Shown: positions 25,534 to 39,700 of the stretch, piece after piece
Position numbering within the stretch: position 1 is the first letter of the stretch
Layout of the letters: each line of letters opens with the position of its first letter
Assembly: GCA_011316305.1 (NCBI GenBank)
Contig: SAUG01000091.1
Coordinates: 285,800 to 349,799 of the forward strand
DNA: 64,000 nt
Direction: 5' to 3'
DNA from: Rusavskia elegans
Taxonomy: Eukaryota; Ascomycota; Lecanoromycetes; Teloschistales; Teloschistaceae
The notes under the pieces: model-generated
Told to the model about the DNA's origin: nothing
Databases searched by the model: none
The model's input: the letters and a program-made list of their open reading frames with translations, nothing else
Made by a program: the position numbers and the translations under genes

Positions 25534-28500
25534 TTAGAAGGATCTTTATAATTTAGACGGATTATTACTATTATTATTTAAAGTTTAGAATATTTTCGGG
25601 TTTTTAAATCTAAACGTTATATAAAAAGCCTTAAATTTTTTTTTATCTAGGACTTTAGTAAGCCTATTAGTAACTATTTACTCTATTAGAATATACTAAA
25701 AGTTAATAATTTTATTAGTAACCTTTTTTTATAGAAATTTAATATAGATATTAATATATTTAATATAGTTATAGAACTAAGGGTTTTTCGTAAAAATAAT
25801 AGCGCCCTAATTATTACTATAGAAGGTTACTATATCTAGAGTAGTATTTAGATTCTATTTATCGATTAATAGCTAATTTAGAATATAATTTAATTAAATA
25901 GCCTTTTTAATAGCTCTAGTTTCCCTATCTAATTCTATTTTAGTAATTAATATAACTATAGTAGTTTACCGTTTAGATAACCAGCTAATAGTACCGGATC
26001 TAATATTAAAGATATATCTAGAAATAGAATAATAGGTTTTATAATTACCTATCTAATCGGTATTAATATACCTTTAAAACTTCTATAGATCGCCTTTATA
26101 GATATAAATAAAATAAGCCGTTCTATATAGGTATTTAAAGATTCTAGTAATAGTATTCTAGTAGTAGCTTATAAAATTAAACGAATATTAGCTAATAATA
26201 GAAATAGTAAAAGCGATATCGGAATAGGTTCTAAATATAGTATATATTAAAGAGCCGATAGTATTCTAATATTTATACTTTATTAGTAAAGGGTAGTTCT
26301 AATTAACAGGGACGGTTTCTAAATAAAGGCCGGAATCTATAGAAATAGAAATATTATTTTTATAGATAATAAAGCTATAATTTTTTAGAATTTATTTAAT
26401 ATAGGTAGTTTAGTTTAACTAAATAATACGGAGTTCCTAGTTCCTAATAATCTTTATATTAAAGTAGAAATTAATAGGGCCTAGATCTAATATTTAAAAA
26501 TATTTATTTAAATATATCTTAATATTATCGAGGTCCTAATAACTAGTACTATATAGAAGGATATTATTAATATAAACGCCGATAATAATTATACTATTAT
26601 AAAAGATATTATAATCGGATTCTAGAGATTTAAAACCGATAGTAGTAAAGAATTTAGCGAGGTAGTAGTACTAGATCTAAAGCGATTATTTAAAACTATA
26701 GAAGATTTTCCGAAATTTATATATTATATTAGAGTTACTAAAACTAGTAGGATATTATATATAAATAATCTTATCGATATAACTATAGAGGAAGGCTATT
26801 TTAATATCTATTTAATCGAATTCTAGGCTATAGACGGCAGCTATAGCGAAAATAGCTATATATAATATTAGCTTAATAATAGAAGTAAAGGTTTTATTAA
26901 AATCGACGCCGGCTTTCTATTTAAAGCTATAAACGACCTAGCGAGCTTTAAAATATATAATTTTACTATTAATATCCCTTTTAATTTTATATATCTATTT
27001 ACTTTTTAGAAAATATTTTATAGAGAGTAGTAATACTTTAGTATATAGTATCTATATATCGTTTAATTCTAATAATACTAGTTCTTCTTCTATAGCCTTA
27101 TACTATTTATCGGTATAAAATAAATCTATAGCCTTTTTATATAACTAAGGTTCGGAAGAGTTTAATATAGTACCTTTTTTTATAGTACTAATAAATATAT
27201 AGACGTTTATAATTAGATCTAGCGAGAAATAATTATATTTATCTAGTACCCGGAGTTCGGGGTAGTTATATAGAACTTTAACGAGGGATTAGGTAGTATA
27301 GTCGGTCTATAGGTAAGATATAATAGTCTAAAGATAGAGTAGTAATTTATTAGAATCTAATTCGGAATTATTAACCTTAGTAATATAAAGTCTAGTAGGT
27401 AGATTAGCCGGTAAAGGAATTTAACTATAGATAAAAGGAGTCCGATAAGGTATCGGAGGAGCTATTAGTTTAAATATTAAAGGGAGATTACTAGATTATA
27501 GTTATAACTTTCTAGGATTAGACCCTCTATTAGTACGCTGCCGTTTCCGCAGGGGCTACTATTAAAATTTATTTTTTAATTTTTCTAACTCCTATAGATC
27601 TAATAAATCTAGATTTTAACCTATTTCTTTAAATACTATAAAAAAAGCGCGAACGATTTTATTTTAAAGATTTAATAGTTTATAGATAGTATCGCTAAAA
27701 TAACCGACTAAAATATATTTATAGCTCCGATTATAGAACTTTTAAATCTTTTTACTATATATTAGGTACGCTGCGGAATCTAGAATATAGAATTAGTTTA
27801 AATCTAGAAGTTTACTATACTCCTTTTTATATAGAATTATACCTAATTTACTAAGTAGCTTTAATAAATAGCGGCTAATATTTTTTACTAAAGCCGATAT
27901 AAACTAATATAGAATAGGCTTTATATATTAGTATCTATCCGAAATATTCGAATATACTATTTTATTATAGATTATTAGATATAGTAGGCTCTTACTAGAT
28001 ACCTTTATTAGCGAAGCTTTTAGATATAATATAGTTCCTAAATTTATTATTACTACGAAAATATTTAATAACGAAAATACCTTTTTTATTATAGATATAG
28101 AAGTAGTTCTAGTATTCTAGGATTTCGGGGGCGTCTTTTAATTTAGTTATATAGATACTATACTTTTAGGTATTATTATCTAGAAAGGTAAAAATATATT
28201 AGTTTCTATTATATATAACTAGAACCTTACTTTTTTAAATAGAACCTATATAATTAGCGTAAATAAAGTCTATAAAACTACTACTAGGACGGATATAGCC
28301 CCTATAAAACTAATTATATTATTTACCTAGAATATAAATTTTATAGAAATCGGATTTAAATTTAGGAACTTTAAATAGATTAATTTCTATAGATATATTC
28401 GCTAATTTATATAAATTCTAGTTACTAAAATATCTAAGCCGGGTATATTAAATATTTTCTACCTCTACTGATATTTTAGTATAGGCCTTTAAAGCTATAT

Positions 28501-30195
28501 TAGATATTAATAAAGATAAAAATAAAGATAGAAAAAAAAAGGAAAAAAAATAGAAAAAGATTTTATAGGGCCGCGCTATATAGTATTAATATTTAGTAGG
28601 AATAGACCTTTATATATATAGATAGTTAACGTTAAGTCCGGAGTACTAAAACTAAAGCTAAAGCTAGAATCTTTAATAATTACTTTAATATCTATTTTCT
28701 AAATTTATAATATTAATAGTAGATTAGCGCCGGACCTAGAAATATAAAGAATATTATAGAATTCTATAGGGCGGTATTTACTATTAATAAGGTAATTAAG
28801 TACGATAGTATTTTTAGCGATTAGTTAAAAGCTAATAGTACTTCTAATACCGGTTATAGACTCGTTTTAAATAGATTTTATAGTAGATTTAATAAAAAGA
28901 TACCGCTAGAAAGTAGTATAATAGTTATAGGTATAGTCGAATATCTAACTATTAATAAAGTCTAGTTTATTTAATAAAGCCGATAAGATTATAGGAATAA
29001 AAGTTATAAAGCTAAAATTAGTAGGGGTCGGTACTACTATAATAAAATTTAGTAATTTTTTAGATTTAATAGACTTATTTTTAGATTTATTATCTTTAAA
29101 TTTATTATTTTTACTATCTTTACTATCCTTTTTTTTACTACTTTTACTTTTATTACTACTATTATCCTTCTAGCGTTTACTACTATTATTCTTCTATTTA
29201 TCTACTATCTAAATCTTCTTTAATTTAGAATATAGGCTATAATAGGTATCCTTTATATAGCCGTTTCGGTTATAGTAGGAATAGTAGTCGATTTTAATAA
29301 CTCGTTTATTCAGGTTATTTATAGATAGGAAGGCTTTAGTTCTAGTAATAGTAGACCCGGTACTACTATATTAGCGATACTTTTTACTAATAGTAGTACT
29401 AATAGTTTTATCTAGAATAACTACCTTCTATTTTCGCCTATTTTTATTTCTAACGATAATATTACTTTAGGTAAATAAGGTCTAGAAATAGCTAAAAGAG
29501 GTACTAAGGCCCTAAAGGAATTTTAAAATAAAAAGACTTTTTAAAATAGTAATATCTATAGCTAAAATCTTATTAGTAAATTTATAAAACTTGGCTATAT
29601 AGGCTTCTATATTTTCGAAGGAACTATTATAATAGAGGATATCTAGCTAGATATTAAATTCTATAAACTTACCGGTATTATAAATTCTATATTATATCTA
29701 GAGTTTATCTAGTATCTTTTTAATATCTAATATAATATTTTTAATAAGATTTTTAGTATTAGTACTATAGGTCGTTTTAATTACTATATAGGCGCGTTCT
29801 ATATATTCTTCTTTATATTCGGAAGTACCCGGAAGTAGAAAACCTTTAATAATAATTTAAAGGTTATTAAAAATATAGTAGACTATAATACCTTCTTCCT
29901 AGTTTTTATAGTCCGAGCGGGTTTTAAGCTTCGGAACTATATTAATAGGGTAGCCGGAACCTTCTAGTTTAGTATTATCTATAATTAGTATAGAAGTAGA
30001 TATATTACCGAACTTAGTACTAGACTAAATTAGAGTTCTCTAAAAAATAGCGTTATAGAAATCGGATATAGTAGGGGATCTAGATAGTAAGTAGTTTAGA
30101 AGAGTAATAATTTTAAAGCCGAATAAATTACTCGGGCTTAAAAGTATCGGAAGGGGACTAAAAGCTATAAAGAGGTCCGGGTCGTCTTTAGATAT
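25534..30195 (-). pseudogene. RIP-inactivated Copia gag-pol (element B)
   Basis: Mirror of 17952-22637. The start triplet is ATA (tat on + at 30193-30195) before Ser-Lys-Asp-Asp. The zinc knuckle is around 29250-29290 and the RT block (DIKTAFLY equivalent) around 26770-26800. The triple TAA at the end corresponds to 25528-25536. Slightly GC-richer than A in places (for example 29860-30190), but no intact frame remains. Confidence 0.88.
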
Positions 30196-31235
30196 AATAG
30201 AAGGTAATATTAATAGGTAATAATTAGAGTCCGGGCGTAGATAATTCTAGATAGCGAGATCGATTTACTATTAGTTATAGAAGAGCCTATAGTCTTTAAT
30301 AAAAAATTAGAAGTTATAGGCGGTTTAGCTTACCCGGAAGTTATTAGGTAGTCTTTAAAAGAAATATTATTTAAGATTTTTAAGGTTATAAGAATTAGTA
30401 TAAGGCCTTAATAATAATAATAATATAGAAGTAGATATAAGGTTTAGAATAGGTTAGATAAAGCTTCGAAAGGGAAAACGATATAATAATAGTCCTTAGT
30501 AATAAATAGGAAGCTTCGAGTTCTTATACTATTTAGAACTAGACGATATAGCTAGTAAAACTAAGGCTGGGTTTAATAGCTTTAAGTTTTAGAGGCGAAT
30601 AGTAGTTAGTTTAGAAATAGTAGGTATTCGCTTAGACCGTTAGGAGGTTAGAAAAGATACGATAGTTAGAAATATAGTCTACTAGCCCCCTATTTTATAG
30701 GGGTTTTAGCCTATACTAAGTTAACTAGGCAGTCGCTTCCCGTATTTATTTATAATAGCTAGTAGCTATAGGATATACGCCGATAACTAGCGTTAGCTAG
30801 GCGGCAGGATATAAGACTAATAATTATAAAGATCTAATTTTAAAGGCCTAATTACTATACCTAGTATAATATTCCTATAGTAACGTATCTATACGTAGTA
30901 AATTAGCGACTTAATAGTTCTATCCGAAAGCAAGGAGGTTAGTAGTTTAAACGGCTAAAAGGAATCGTAAGGTAAGATAAAAGGGGTCTATTTAGTTATT
31001 TATAATTTCGGCAGTTACCGGGGTACTTATAGGTAGTAGTATAACTATAGACTTCGTTATTCGCCGTATTAGATACTTTATACGGTTTAATAATATATAT
31101 CGGATCTATTAAAAAATTAATAGAAAAGAAAATTTAATAAAAATATAAAGAAGTTAAATATAAAGATATAATACTCGCGAATAATAATAATAACTATTAT
31201 AAACTAACTCGGCTAGAGCTTCCGGGTTTATAACC

Positions 31236-31412
31236 TATTAAAATTATATATATAGAATATTAAGCTTAATTTACTAAAGTAGGCTTTCGCTTAAACTAAG
31301 TATATAAGAAAGGAAGTAGCAGGGCCTTAGCGCCGTAAGCTACTAGGCCTGATCGGTACTAGCGCCCCTGGCGCCTTAGTACAGCTGTTATGCGTAACAC
31401 GTACTTCCAACA
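31236..31412 (-). repeat. 5' LTR of Copia element B (right in window)
   Basis: The outer part (31375-31412: acagctgttatgcgtaacac, then gtacttccaaca) keeps CA and TG and is one of the least RIPed LTR ends here. The PBS-like sequence lies just left of 31236. Confidence 0.9.
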
Positions 31413-31417
31413 ATAAT

Positions 31418-31841
31418 AACGACCGCTAGTATCTATAACTTACTACTAAATAGATACTTTTAATCGCCGAAGCTCTAGATACGCCTTTTAAATTAGACGA
31501 TATCTATTTTAAATATTTTAAATAGATTTATATTATAAATTAGTATCTATACTAGTATTCTACTAAGTATACTACTACTATAGAAGGTTTAGAATATTAT
31601 AGGAATTCTATTTTCTTTTATCTAGACTTCGATTTTTATATTTTATATACGCAGATCTACTATAGGAGCCTTATTTTTTTATTTTATTTTCTTCGTAATA
31701 TATATCTACTATAGGAGCTTTTTAAACCTTATCTTTATATTATATATAAACTCTTTTTCCTATAGGTTTTTTAGCGAGTATATAGCGAATCTATTTAATT
31801 TTTACTTTCGGTATATATATAGTATATTATTCGTATAAAAG
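31418..31841 (+). pseudogene. Candidate extra ORF of element A, 3' part
   Basis: Continues the frame interrupted at 23784: joining the flanks across the ATAAT duplication keeps the frame. It reads, for example, IAEALDTPFKLDDIYFKYFK and then TIEGLEYYRNS; element F has nearly the same residues in the same frame (SIAEALDTPF, IYFKYFKQIYII, AIEGLGYYR), which argues for a former coding sequence. It runs up to or close to the 3' LTR. Confidence 0.4.
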
Positions 31842-32017
31842 TATTAGAAGTACGTATTATATATAATAGCTATACTAAGGCGCTAAAGGCGCTAGTATCG
31901 ATTAGGCCTAGTAGTTTATAGCGCTAAGGCCCTGCTACCTCCTTTTTATATACTTAGTTCAAGCGAAAGCCTACTTTAGTAAATCAAGCTTGATGTTCTA
32001 TATATATGATTTCAATA
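31842..32017 (+). repeat. 3' LTR of Copia element A
   Basis: 176 bp, from tattag (RIPed TGTTGG) to caata (RIPed CAACA), followed by the ATATA target duplication. Confidence 0.9.
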
Positions 32018-33164
32018 ATATATAGTGGAAAAATATATAATAAATATAATTCCGGTTGATATAATATATATTTTACTAATTTAAATCTATTTTACCATTT
32101 ATAGATAATAATATTTTAGAAATAGAAAGTTATAAATTTAAACGGAATAAATAATAGAATATTATTATTAGTAGATAATATAGATACTAAATCGAATATA
32201 AAGCGGATTTCGATTTACTATCCATTTATATTTCCGAATTACTTTTTATATAATTTTAAATATATTGATAAATAGATTCTATTTATAAAATATATATATT
32301 AACTTTTATATTAGTTTATAATTTTGATTTCTATTTCCTTTCCGCTAAAATTCTACTATCTAACTAGAATTATAGATATAGATTTTATATATAGTCTATT
32401 TCCTTTTTAATCTAAAAAAGAACTAGTCTATTTTAAAGTAATCGATAGAATATAAAAATAAAAGATATATTAAACTAGTGGATATTTTTTAGATAATAGA
32501 CGCTATAGTTATCTTCCCGGATTGAAAAATCTTTTAGAAATTATAAGGGCCGCTATAATAATAGAAGCTATAATTTCTTTTATTTATAATAAATTTTATA
32601 TTCGGTAGCAATTTTAGAATATTATATAACTCTTTTATTAATATAATATTTAGTACTATAACTAATATATACTATCCGATACTAGCTAGTAGAATTATTC
32701 CTTTATAATCTAGTATTATAGAATACTATCCCCGAATACTGCGATTTATATATAGTAAAATAAAACCTTTTTTAACGGTATTAACGGTTCCAATTACTAA
32801 ACTAGCTATCAATAGCTTCGTATTATTCTACTAGACCTGTTTTTTTACTAGTATTTTACTACTTTTTTTTAAGAAAATAGGTATTATAAAAGGTATAGCG
32901 GAAACCTATTACTATTTTTAATATTTTCATTTTTAGAAATACTATTTTCCTAATTCGGCTATTATATTTATTATTATCATTATTATTATAATTCTTGTTA
33001 TATCTCTCGCTATATTTAACGCGGTATTAAAAATAGATTAATACCGAATTAAATATTAATCTTATTAATAATAGGAAAATTAAAAAAGAAATCGAAAAAA
33101 AAATAGTAATCGTTATTATTATTGGTATTGAAATTAGAATTAATATCGCTCTAGCTATTACCGC

Positions 33165-33825
<661 letters not shown>

Positions 33826-34683
33826 TGGATTTTTAGATATATAATAGGTAGAATATAGCGTATTATCTAACCGAAACGGAATATAAATCTAAAGCCGTAC
33901 TAGTTTAATATATTAAAAAATATAGATAATTTTAAAACTTTTTTTATTTTCTATATAAAGAGAGCGGTATATAGAATATAGCAAAGATTATTAAAGTAGA
34001 TATTAAATCTAAAGCTAGTATATATATTATAGAATAGATACCAGCTACTATAGATTTAAAAGTAATAAATATTATAGTCTTTCGTTTACTAGTATATTTT
34101 TATTATTATAGTAACTATAGCCGGCTATTTAAATCTATTTCTACTCATTTAGATTGTTTCGAAGTAGATATATATTATTTTAAAGAAGATATATTTATCT
34201 AGAAGTAAATTAGAATTTGTAGTTTAAAGAAAAGAAAATAGAATATAAAAGACTTTATTTTAAAAAATATAATATATTTAATAAATAGAAAGAAATTAAT
34301 TCGAAAAGTTAAATTTCTAGAATACTATATAAAAGTAGATACCTATATAATAGAAATAGACTTATTATAAAAACGTTATAGTAGTACTAGAATCGGGTAA
34401 AAAGAACTATTATAAAAAGATTAAAGGATCTAGCGAAAATGATATTAGAATTAAAATAAAGAGGACTAGTATTATTATAATAAAGAATAGATTCGGGTAG
34501 TCGATTTAAATAAATTAGAATTTAAAATAGAAAGTAAATATTTTTAAGAATAGATAATTCATATAATATTATATAAACCTACTGTATAGTTTAATAGTTC
34601 AATATATAAAAACTTGTATTTTACTGTAATTAATTCTACTTCTAGACCGATTCGTATTAAAATAATAGTATATAAATATATAA

Positions 34684-35110
34684 GGCCTGGTGGCGCAGTG
34701 GTAACGCTGCGTGACCTGGAGGCTTAACGGATCCGCGCTCTATCTCGGAGTTAGCGGAGTTAATCCAGCGGGTCGGAGGTTCGAATCCCTCGAAGGCTAA
34801 CCTAATACTTAAATTTTTTCTATCGACTAAGTCGATTTTTATAGAGTTTAAAATATAGAAAGACTAGATAGTAGATCGTTTCGGCCTAGCCCGATCGATT
34901 AAATTTAATTAAGTTAATTAATAAGGTTAAATAGATTACGGTTTCCTTCTAGGTTTTAGTCTAGATCTAGTTCCTTCGGGAGTCCTTAATTCGAGTTCTC
35001 GGTAAAATACTTGAGTACCAAATAATTACGTAATCTAATCGGTTTAGCGCCTCTAGCGTTAGAATTGTAAAAGACTAAAATCAAAATTCGAATGATTAAT
35101 CGTATATATA
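34684..35110 (+). mobile_element. tRNA-derived SINE, copy S4 (best preserved)
   Basis: 427 bp. The tRNA-like head at 34684-34799 has a perfect box A, TGGCGCAGTGG (34691-34701), and box B, GGTTCGAATCC (34778-34788). The acceptor ends (ggcct against aggct) still pair at five positions, the D stem GCG/CGC pairs, and the T stem pairs except at one site. The two boxes start 87 bp apart, longer than in most tRNAs, so the anticodon region is expanded. A small palindrome, ATCGACTAAGTCGAT, is at 34822-34836. The 3' end gattaatcg is followed by a TA tail. It is flanked by the 15-bp duplication TATATAAATATATAA (34669-34683 and 35111-35125); the empty site is in C5 at about 36526-36544. Confidence 0.9.
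34691..34788 (+). promoter_or_regulatory. Internal RNA polymerase III promoter (boxes A and B) of SINE S4
   Basis: Both boxes match the tRNA consensus at every fixed position, unlike the RIPed versions in S1-S3. The sequence alone cannot say whether it is transcribed. Confidence 0.7.
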
Positions 35111-35297
35111 TATATAAATATATAAAACGTATATTAATTTTAGATAAATAATTTTAAAATTAAAATTTTTAGCGCTAATAATATAGTAACTATAACGGTC
35201 GTATAAAGTCGAATCGAAGGTTTTAATATTCGGTTACGTTACTATAGTTTTAATAAGACGGATAGTTATTAGTAATTCGAATTCCAATATATTATTT

Positions 35298-35834
35298 AAT
35301 ACCGAATAGATTTAGATCCAGATTTAGGCTATATATTAACTAATACTATAGTAATTTCCGGTTCTATAATTCAATAGTAAATATAGGTCCGATACTAATA
35401 ATTTAATAGATTTATAGCTTTTTTATCCTATTTTTATATTAATATTTTCTAAATCTACTAAAAAAAAATTCCGATTTAAAATCCGAAAATAAAAATTAAT
35501 AAAAATTTTAGACTAAAATTTTTTAGAAGGATATTTATACCGTATCTTCTACTATTACTAAGGCCCTAGGGGTTAGAAAAATACGCGCTAGACCTAAAGA
35601 AGTGAAAAAATAAAAAATATTTTAAAATATTTTAAAATATTTTAAAATATATTATAGATTAGATAAAATCTTTTTAATACTAAAAATAATTTTAAAATTA
35701 TTTTTTTAATAGTTTTTAGAATAGAACTTTAATAAATCCGGAAGCTATATAGAGCCGATAATAGACTACGAAACAAGGTACGAATAAATAGAATATATCG
35801 GTCCGGTATAGCGACGGACTCGTAGAATATAGTA
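35298..35834 (-). mobile_element. Unit U2, inverted copy of 11096-11630
   Basis: A 537-bp minus-strand copy of U1, lying directly against the right end of C4 and followed by C5. Its outer end (gcgacggactcgtag) is at 35818-35832. Contains a short tandem of ttttaaaata near 35625-35650. Its position shows that U moves or recombines as a discrete block. Confidence 0.55.
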
Positions 35835-36717
35835 AAAATAGTTAGAATAAAATTTAAATCTAGAGCTAGTAAATATATCATCGAGTAGATATTAGCTACT
35901 ATAGATTTAAAGGCGATTAATATTATAGTTTTTTATTTATAGATATATTTTTATTATTACGATATCTATAATACTATAGCCGGCCATTTAAATATATTTC
36001 TATTAATATAGATCGTTTTAGAATAGATATAGATTAGTTTAAGAGAGGTATATCTATTTTAAAGTAAATTAGAAATAGTAATTTAATAGAAAAGAGAATA
36101 GAATATAAAGGATTTTATTTTAAAAGATCCGATATATTTAGTAGATAGAAAAAAATCGATTCGGAAAACTTAGTTTCTAAAATATTATATTAAAGTAGCT
36201 ATCTATAGAATAGAAATAGATTTATCGTAAAGATATTATAGTAGTATTAGAATTTAGCGAAAAGGACGATTATAAAAGGGCTAAAAAATCTAGTAAAAAA
36301 GATATTAGAGTTAAAATAGAAAGGAATAGTATTATTATAATAAAAAATAGATTCGGGCGGTCGATTTAAATAAATTAGAATTCGAAATAAAAAGTATAAA
36401 TTTTATTAGATAAATAATTTATATTATATTATATAAACGTACTAAATAGATTAGTAGTCCGATATATAAAAATTTCAATTTAATAATAATAATCTTATTT
36501 CTTTACCGATTTATATTCTAAAAACAGTATATATATAAATATATAAAGCGTATAACGAATTTGGTTAAATTATTTTAAAATTAAAACGTTAAATATTAAT
36601 AATACGGTAACTATAACTATCGTATAGAATCGAATTAAAAGTTTTAATATTCGGTTATATTACTATAGTTCTAATAAAGCGGGTAAGGTAGTTATTAGTA
36701 AATCGAACTCCAATATT
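35835..36717 (+). mobile_element. Family C, copy C5 (right-end fragment)
   Basis: Matches C4 33985-34668 and 35126-35297 without the SINE, and ends in tcgaactccaata. It starts abruptly after U2, so it is 5'-truncated or the product of rearrangement. It keeps the empty S4 site. Confidence 0.65.
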
Positions 36718-36719
36718 AT

Positions 36720-39700
36720 ATTTAATAGTTTTTTTTTATAATATTTAGATAGGTTTTATTTATACTAGCTGGCGTCTCGATTATACTTTAGCCGCGTCTT
36801 TATAATTAGAAAGAATTTCGCCGAAAATACTATTGATTTAATTTTCTTTTATATTTAAAAGCTTTATAATAACGCTTTTTTTTATAATTAGTCGAAAGTT
36901 TAACTCTATATATCCAGAGTATTAATCTAAGATATTATTTCTAGCCGAGAAAGATTTCTACTATATATCGCCTAAGTATATTATAGATTGAATACGAGAT
37001 ATTTATTTTAATTATCGTTTTAAAGGGTCTACTATAATGTAATTAGTTAAATATAATATTTAATTAGTCGTTCGTAATACTATTATTCAGTATCTAATTT
37101 AATTAAATCCTCTATAATAAATTTTTATCAACCTAAAAAGATTTAGAATTAGTAATATATAGGCGCCTATAACTAGAGCTTTTCTCGTTTTAAAAAAATT
37201 AATCTAAACTTTTATGAACTTTTATTAATAGATTTTTAATAGAAATATATATTACTATTATAGCTTTAGATTAGTATAAAAGGAAGGAGAGAGCTAATAT
37301 ATTTCTATTTAATATATATATAATTTATTCTTCTTTTTATCTTTTAATCTATTTAAATATATCGAGATATACTAACGAGTATTTAGTTTTAAAACCTTAT
37401 ACTAGTTTCTTTATAGACGTTATTTAAATACTATAGCTTGGTTTTAGTTATTTCGATAAAGGAATTCTTCTGCCGATTAATAGTTAAAATATTCTAGTCT
37501 GTATATATATAATAGTATTTATAGGTATTTAGTATCTAGCGATTAAATAGATTTACTATATAACCGCCGTTCGCTAACTATCCTATAGTCGATATATTAT
37601 AGTAATATAATAACTCTGCTATAATATTACTACTAGCGAATAGAAGTTCTTCTAAATACCTTATTACTAAAAATAAAAAAGTCGATTTAACTTTCGATAT
37701 ATATTTTAATAGGCGGAATTATTAAATAGTTTTAGAAAAATATAAAAACAGTATTAAATTAATATAGGCTAGTAAATTAAATATAATATTTATTTCAATA
37801 GCTTTAGGATAGGAGTCGAATAGATACCTTTAATTTATATTATTTTGTTACTCGATCTAATACGGATTTATCTATTAGATACTAGATATTCCGAATATAC
37901 TAGTAATTAGAAATTATTTTAGAAGGTTAATATCCATTATTTATCTATCTAAGATATTTTAAAATACTCATTACTATTTAGCTACTTTTTAAAGATATTT
38001 TTACCCTTTAAATCTAGTATAAATATTATTATAAACTATACTATTTTCCCTTCCTATCATTATAGGTTAAGCTATAATCGCTTTTCTATTATTTCTAGAA
38101 TTATAGATTATAAAAATATATCCGTTTATTTATTATTAATTTCCTCTATTTTCGTATTTAGCTAAAATTCTAATATATTAAATCTTATTATATCGAAGCC
38201 TTAAAAGCTACTATAGTTTTTTAGTTTTAATACTATCGATTATATCGTCTACTACTATAGTAATATCGTAGGGAATAATACTATTATTCTAGCCTTATAA
38301 ATTTATTCTATAGACCGCTCTAACTTCGATTAGTATTTTAAAAAATATAGGAAATTATTTTAGAGACTTTTTAAATACGCTATTTTAGGTTTTACTCTAA
38401 TATTTCGCCGCGGAATAATTTCTATATTTTATCGACAAGTAATATCTATACTCCTATCTTATTAAATTTTTATTAATTTTTACGATAAGTTAAACTAGGC
38501 CGATTATAATAAAGAAATTTTTTTTATAAATCGACTAATTCGACAAGTTTTTAATTATTATTAAGAATATCTTAAAAAAAGCTAAAATACTCCTTAATAT
38601 CTAAAATTGCTCTAATATATATATTACTCTTTATTCTCTAGATATTACTACTAAGTACGCTACTCTAAATATTATTATAATATTTTTAGGCGAGGATAAA
38701 TATCGGTATATTCTCTAGTATTTATATACTTTTTTATTATTTATTAAATATTACTATATTAATATTTATCCAGTTTTTATAAATATATAATTACTTTTAA
38801 ACTACAGGCTAATCCTAATAGTAGCTTTAAATTTAAAGTTCTAAAAACTAATAAAAATAATATTATTAAACCTCTACTCTAAAAAAAAGATATATAATAA
38901 TATTTTAAATTTATCTTTATAAATTCCTATAAAATGGAACCGATATTAATATAAAGTATTCTAGCTATTTATAGGTACTATCTATTATTTCTAAATTTAT
39001 TATTATCTACTTCGGAATAGAGAAAATTAGATATAGAAATTAAGGAAATAAAAGTAAAAATAGTCGGAAAAAAAAGTATTAAAAGCCGCTAGCTATCGAA
39101 ATATTAAAAGCGAGCTATATAAAGCGAAACTATAGATAGCCGGTTAGATTAAACGCTATTATAATAGATATTGTTTTTCTTTCTTGATTAAAAGGTATAT
39201 AATTATATATATAATAAACTATATCTTATTCTATCTAATATATATATATAATAGTCTACGATATTTTATTTTATAGACCCGTAAATTATTTTATTTATTA
39301 GATATTTTCTCTATTAGAATTTCCTATTCTATAATCGAGGCTTAGAAATTACTATTAGAATTAAAGTATATAGATAAAAGTATACGCTAATATTTTTATA
39401 GTAAATCCTAATATCGCGTTATATTTAAAGTTAGAAATTTTTTACTATCTATAACTAATTTAGGCGTATCGATAGGATTATTTAATATAATTATTTAAGA
39501 ATTTATTAGCTATTATTTATTCGAATAATAGTAGTCGAAGGTTTTAGTAAAGAATACTAGTATCCTATTCTATAAGTCCTATATATAAAGATATCTAAAA
39601 TAGTTAATATTATAGGACTATCGGGTATAGGTTCGAAAAAAAACTATATTATTTCTATATACCAGCGGAAAAGAAATAGAGAAAATATTTTAAAATATAG

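Larger units (their letters stand above)
23785..31412 (-). mobile_element. Ty1/Copia LTR retrotransposon B, full length, nested in A
   Basis: 7,628 bp on the minus strand. The LTRs at 23785-23961 and 31236-31412 are both 177 bp; outer ends tgttga and ccaaca are intact. Perfect 5-bp duplication ATAAT at 23780-23784 and 31413-31417. It inserted head-to-tail opposite to A, so much of 16.7-32 kb is a near-palindrome. All reading frames are RIPed. Confidence 0.92.
16742..32017 (+). mobile_element. Ty1/Copia LTR retrotransposon A, full length, split by element B
   Basis: 5' LTR 16742-16917, leader, gag-pol 17952-22637, long 3' region, 3' LTR 31842-32017. Perfect 5-bp target duplication ATATA at 16737-16741 and 32018-32022. 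Element B occupies 23785-31412 within the 3' region; without B and one duplication, A is about 7.64 kb, matching B at 7.63 kb. C2 (around 1045-1060) keeps the uninterrupted site with a single atata, which confirms the insertion. All coding parts are RIPed. Confidence 0.9.

Noticed and set aside
34684..34799. Functional nuclear tRNA gene
   Set aside because: The boxes are perfect, but the spacing is too long, two acceptor pairs are missing, no Pol III terminator follows, and the segment is the head of a repeated 427-bp unit with target duplications.
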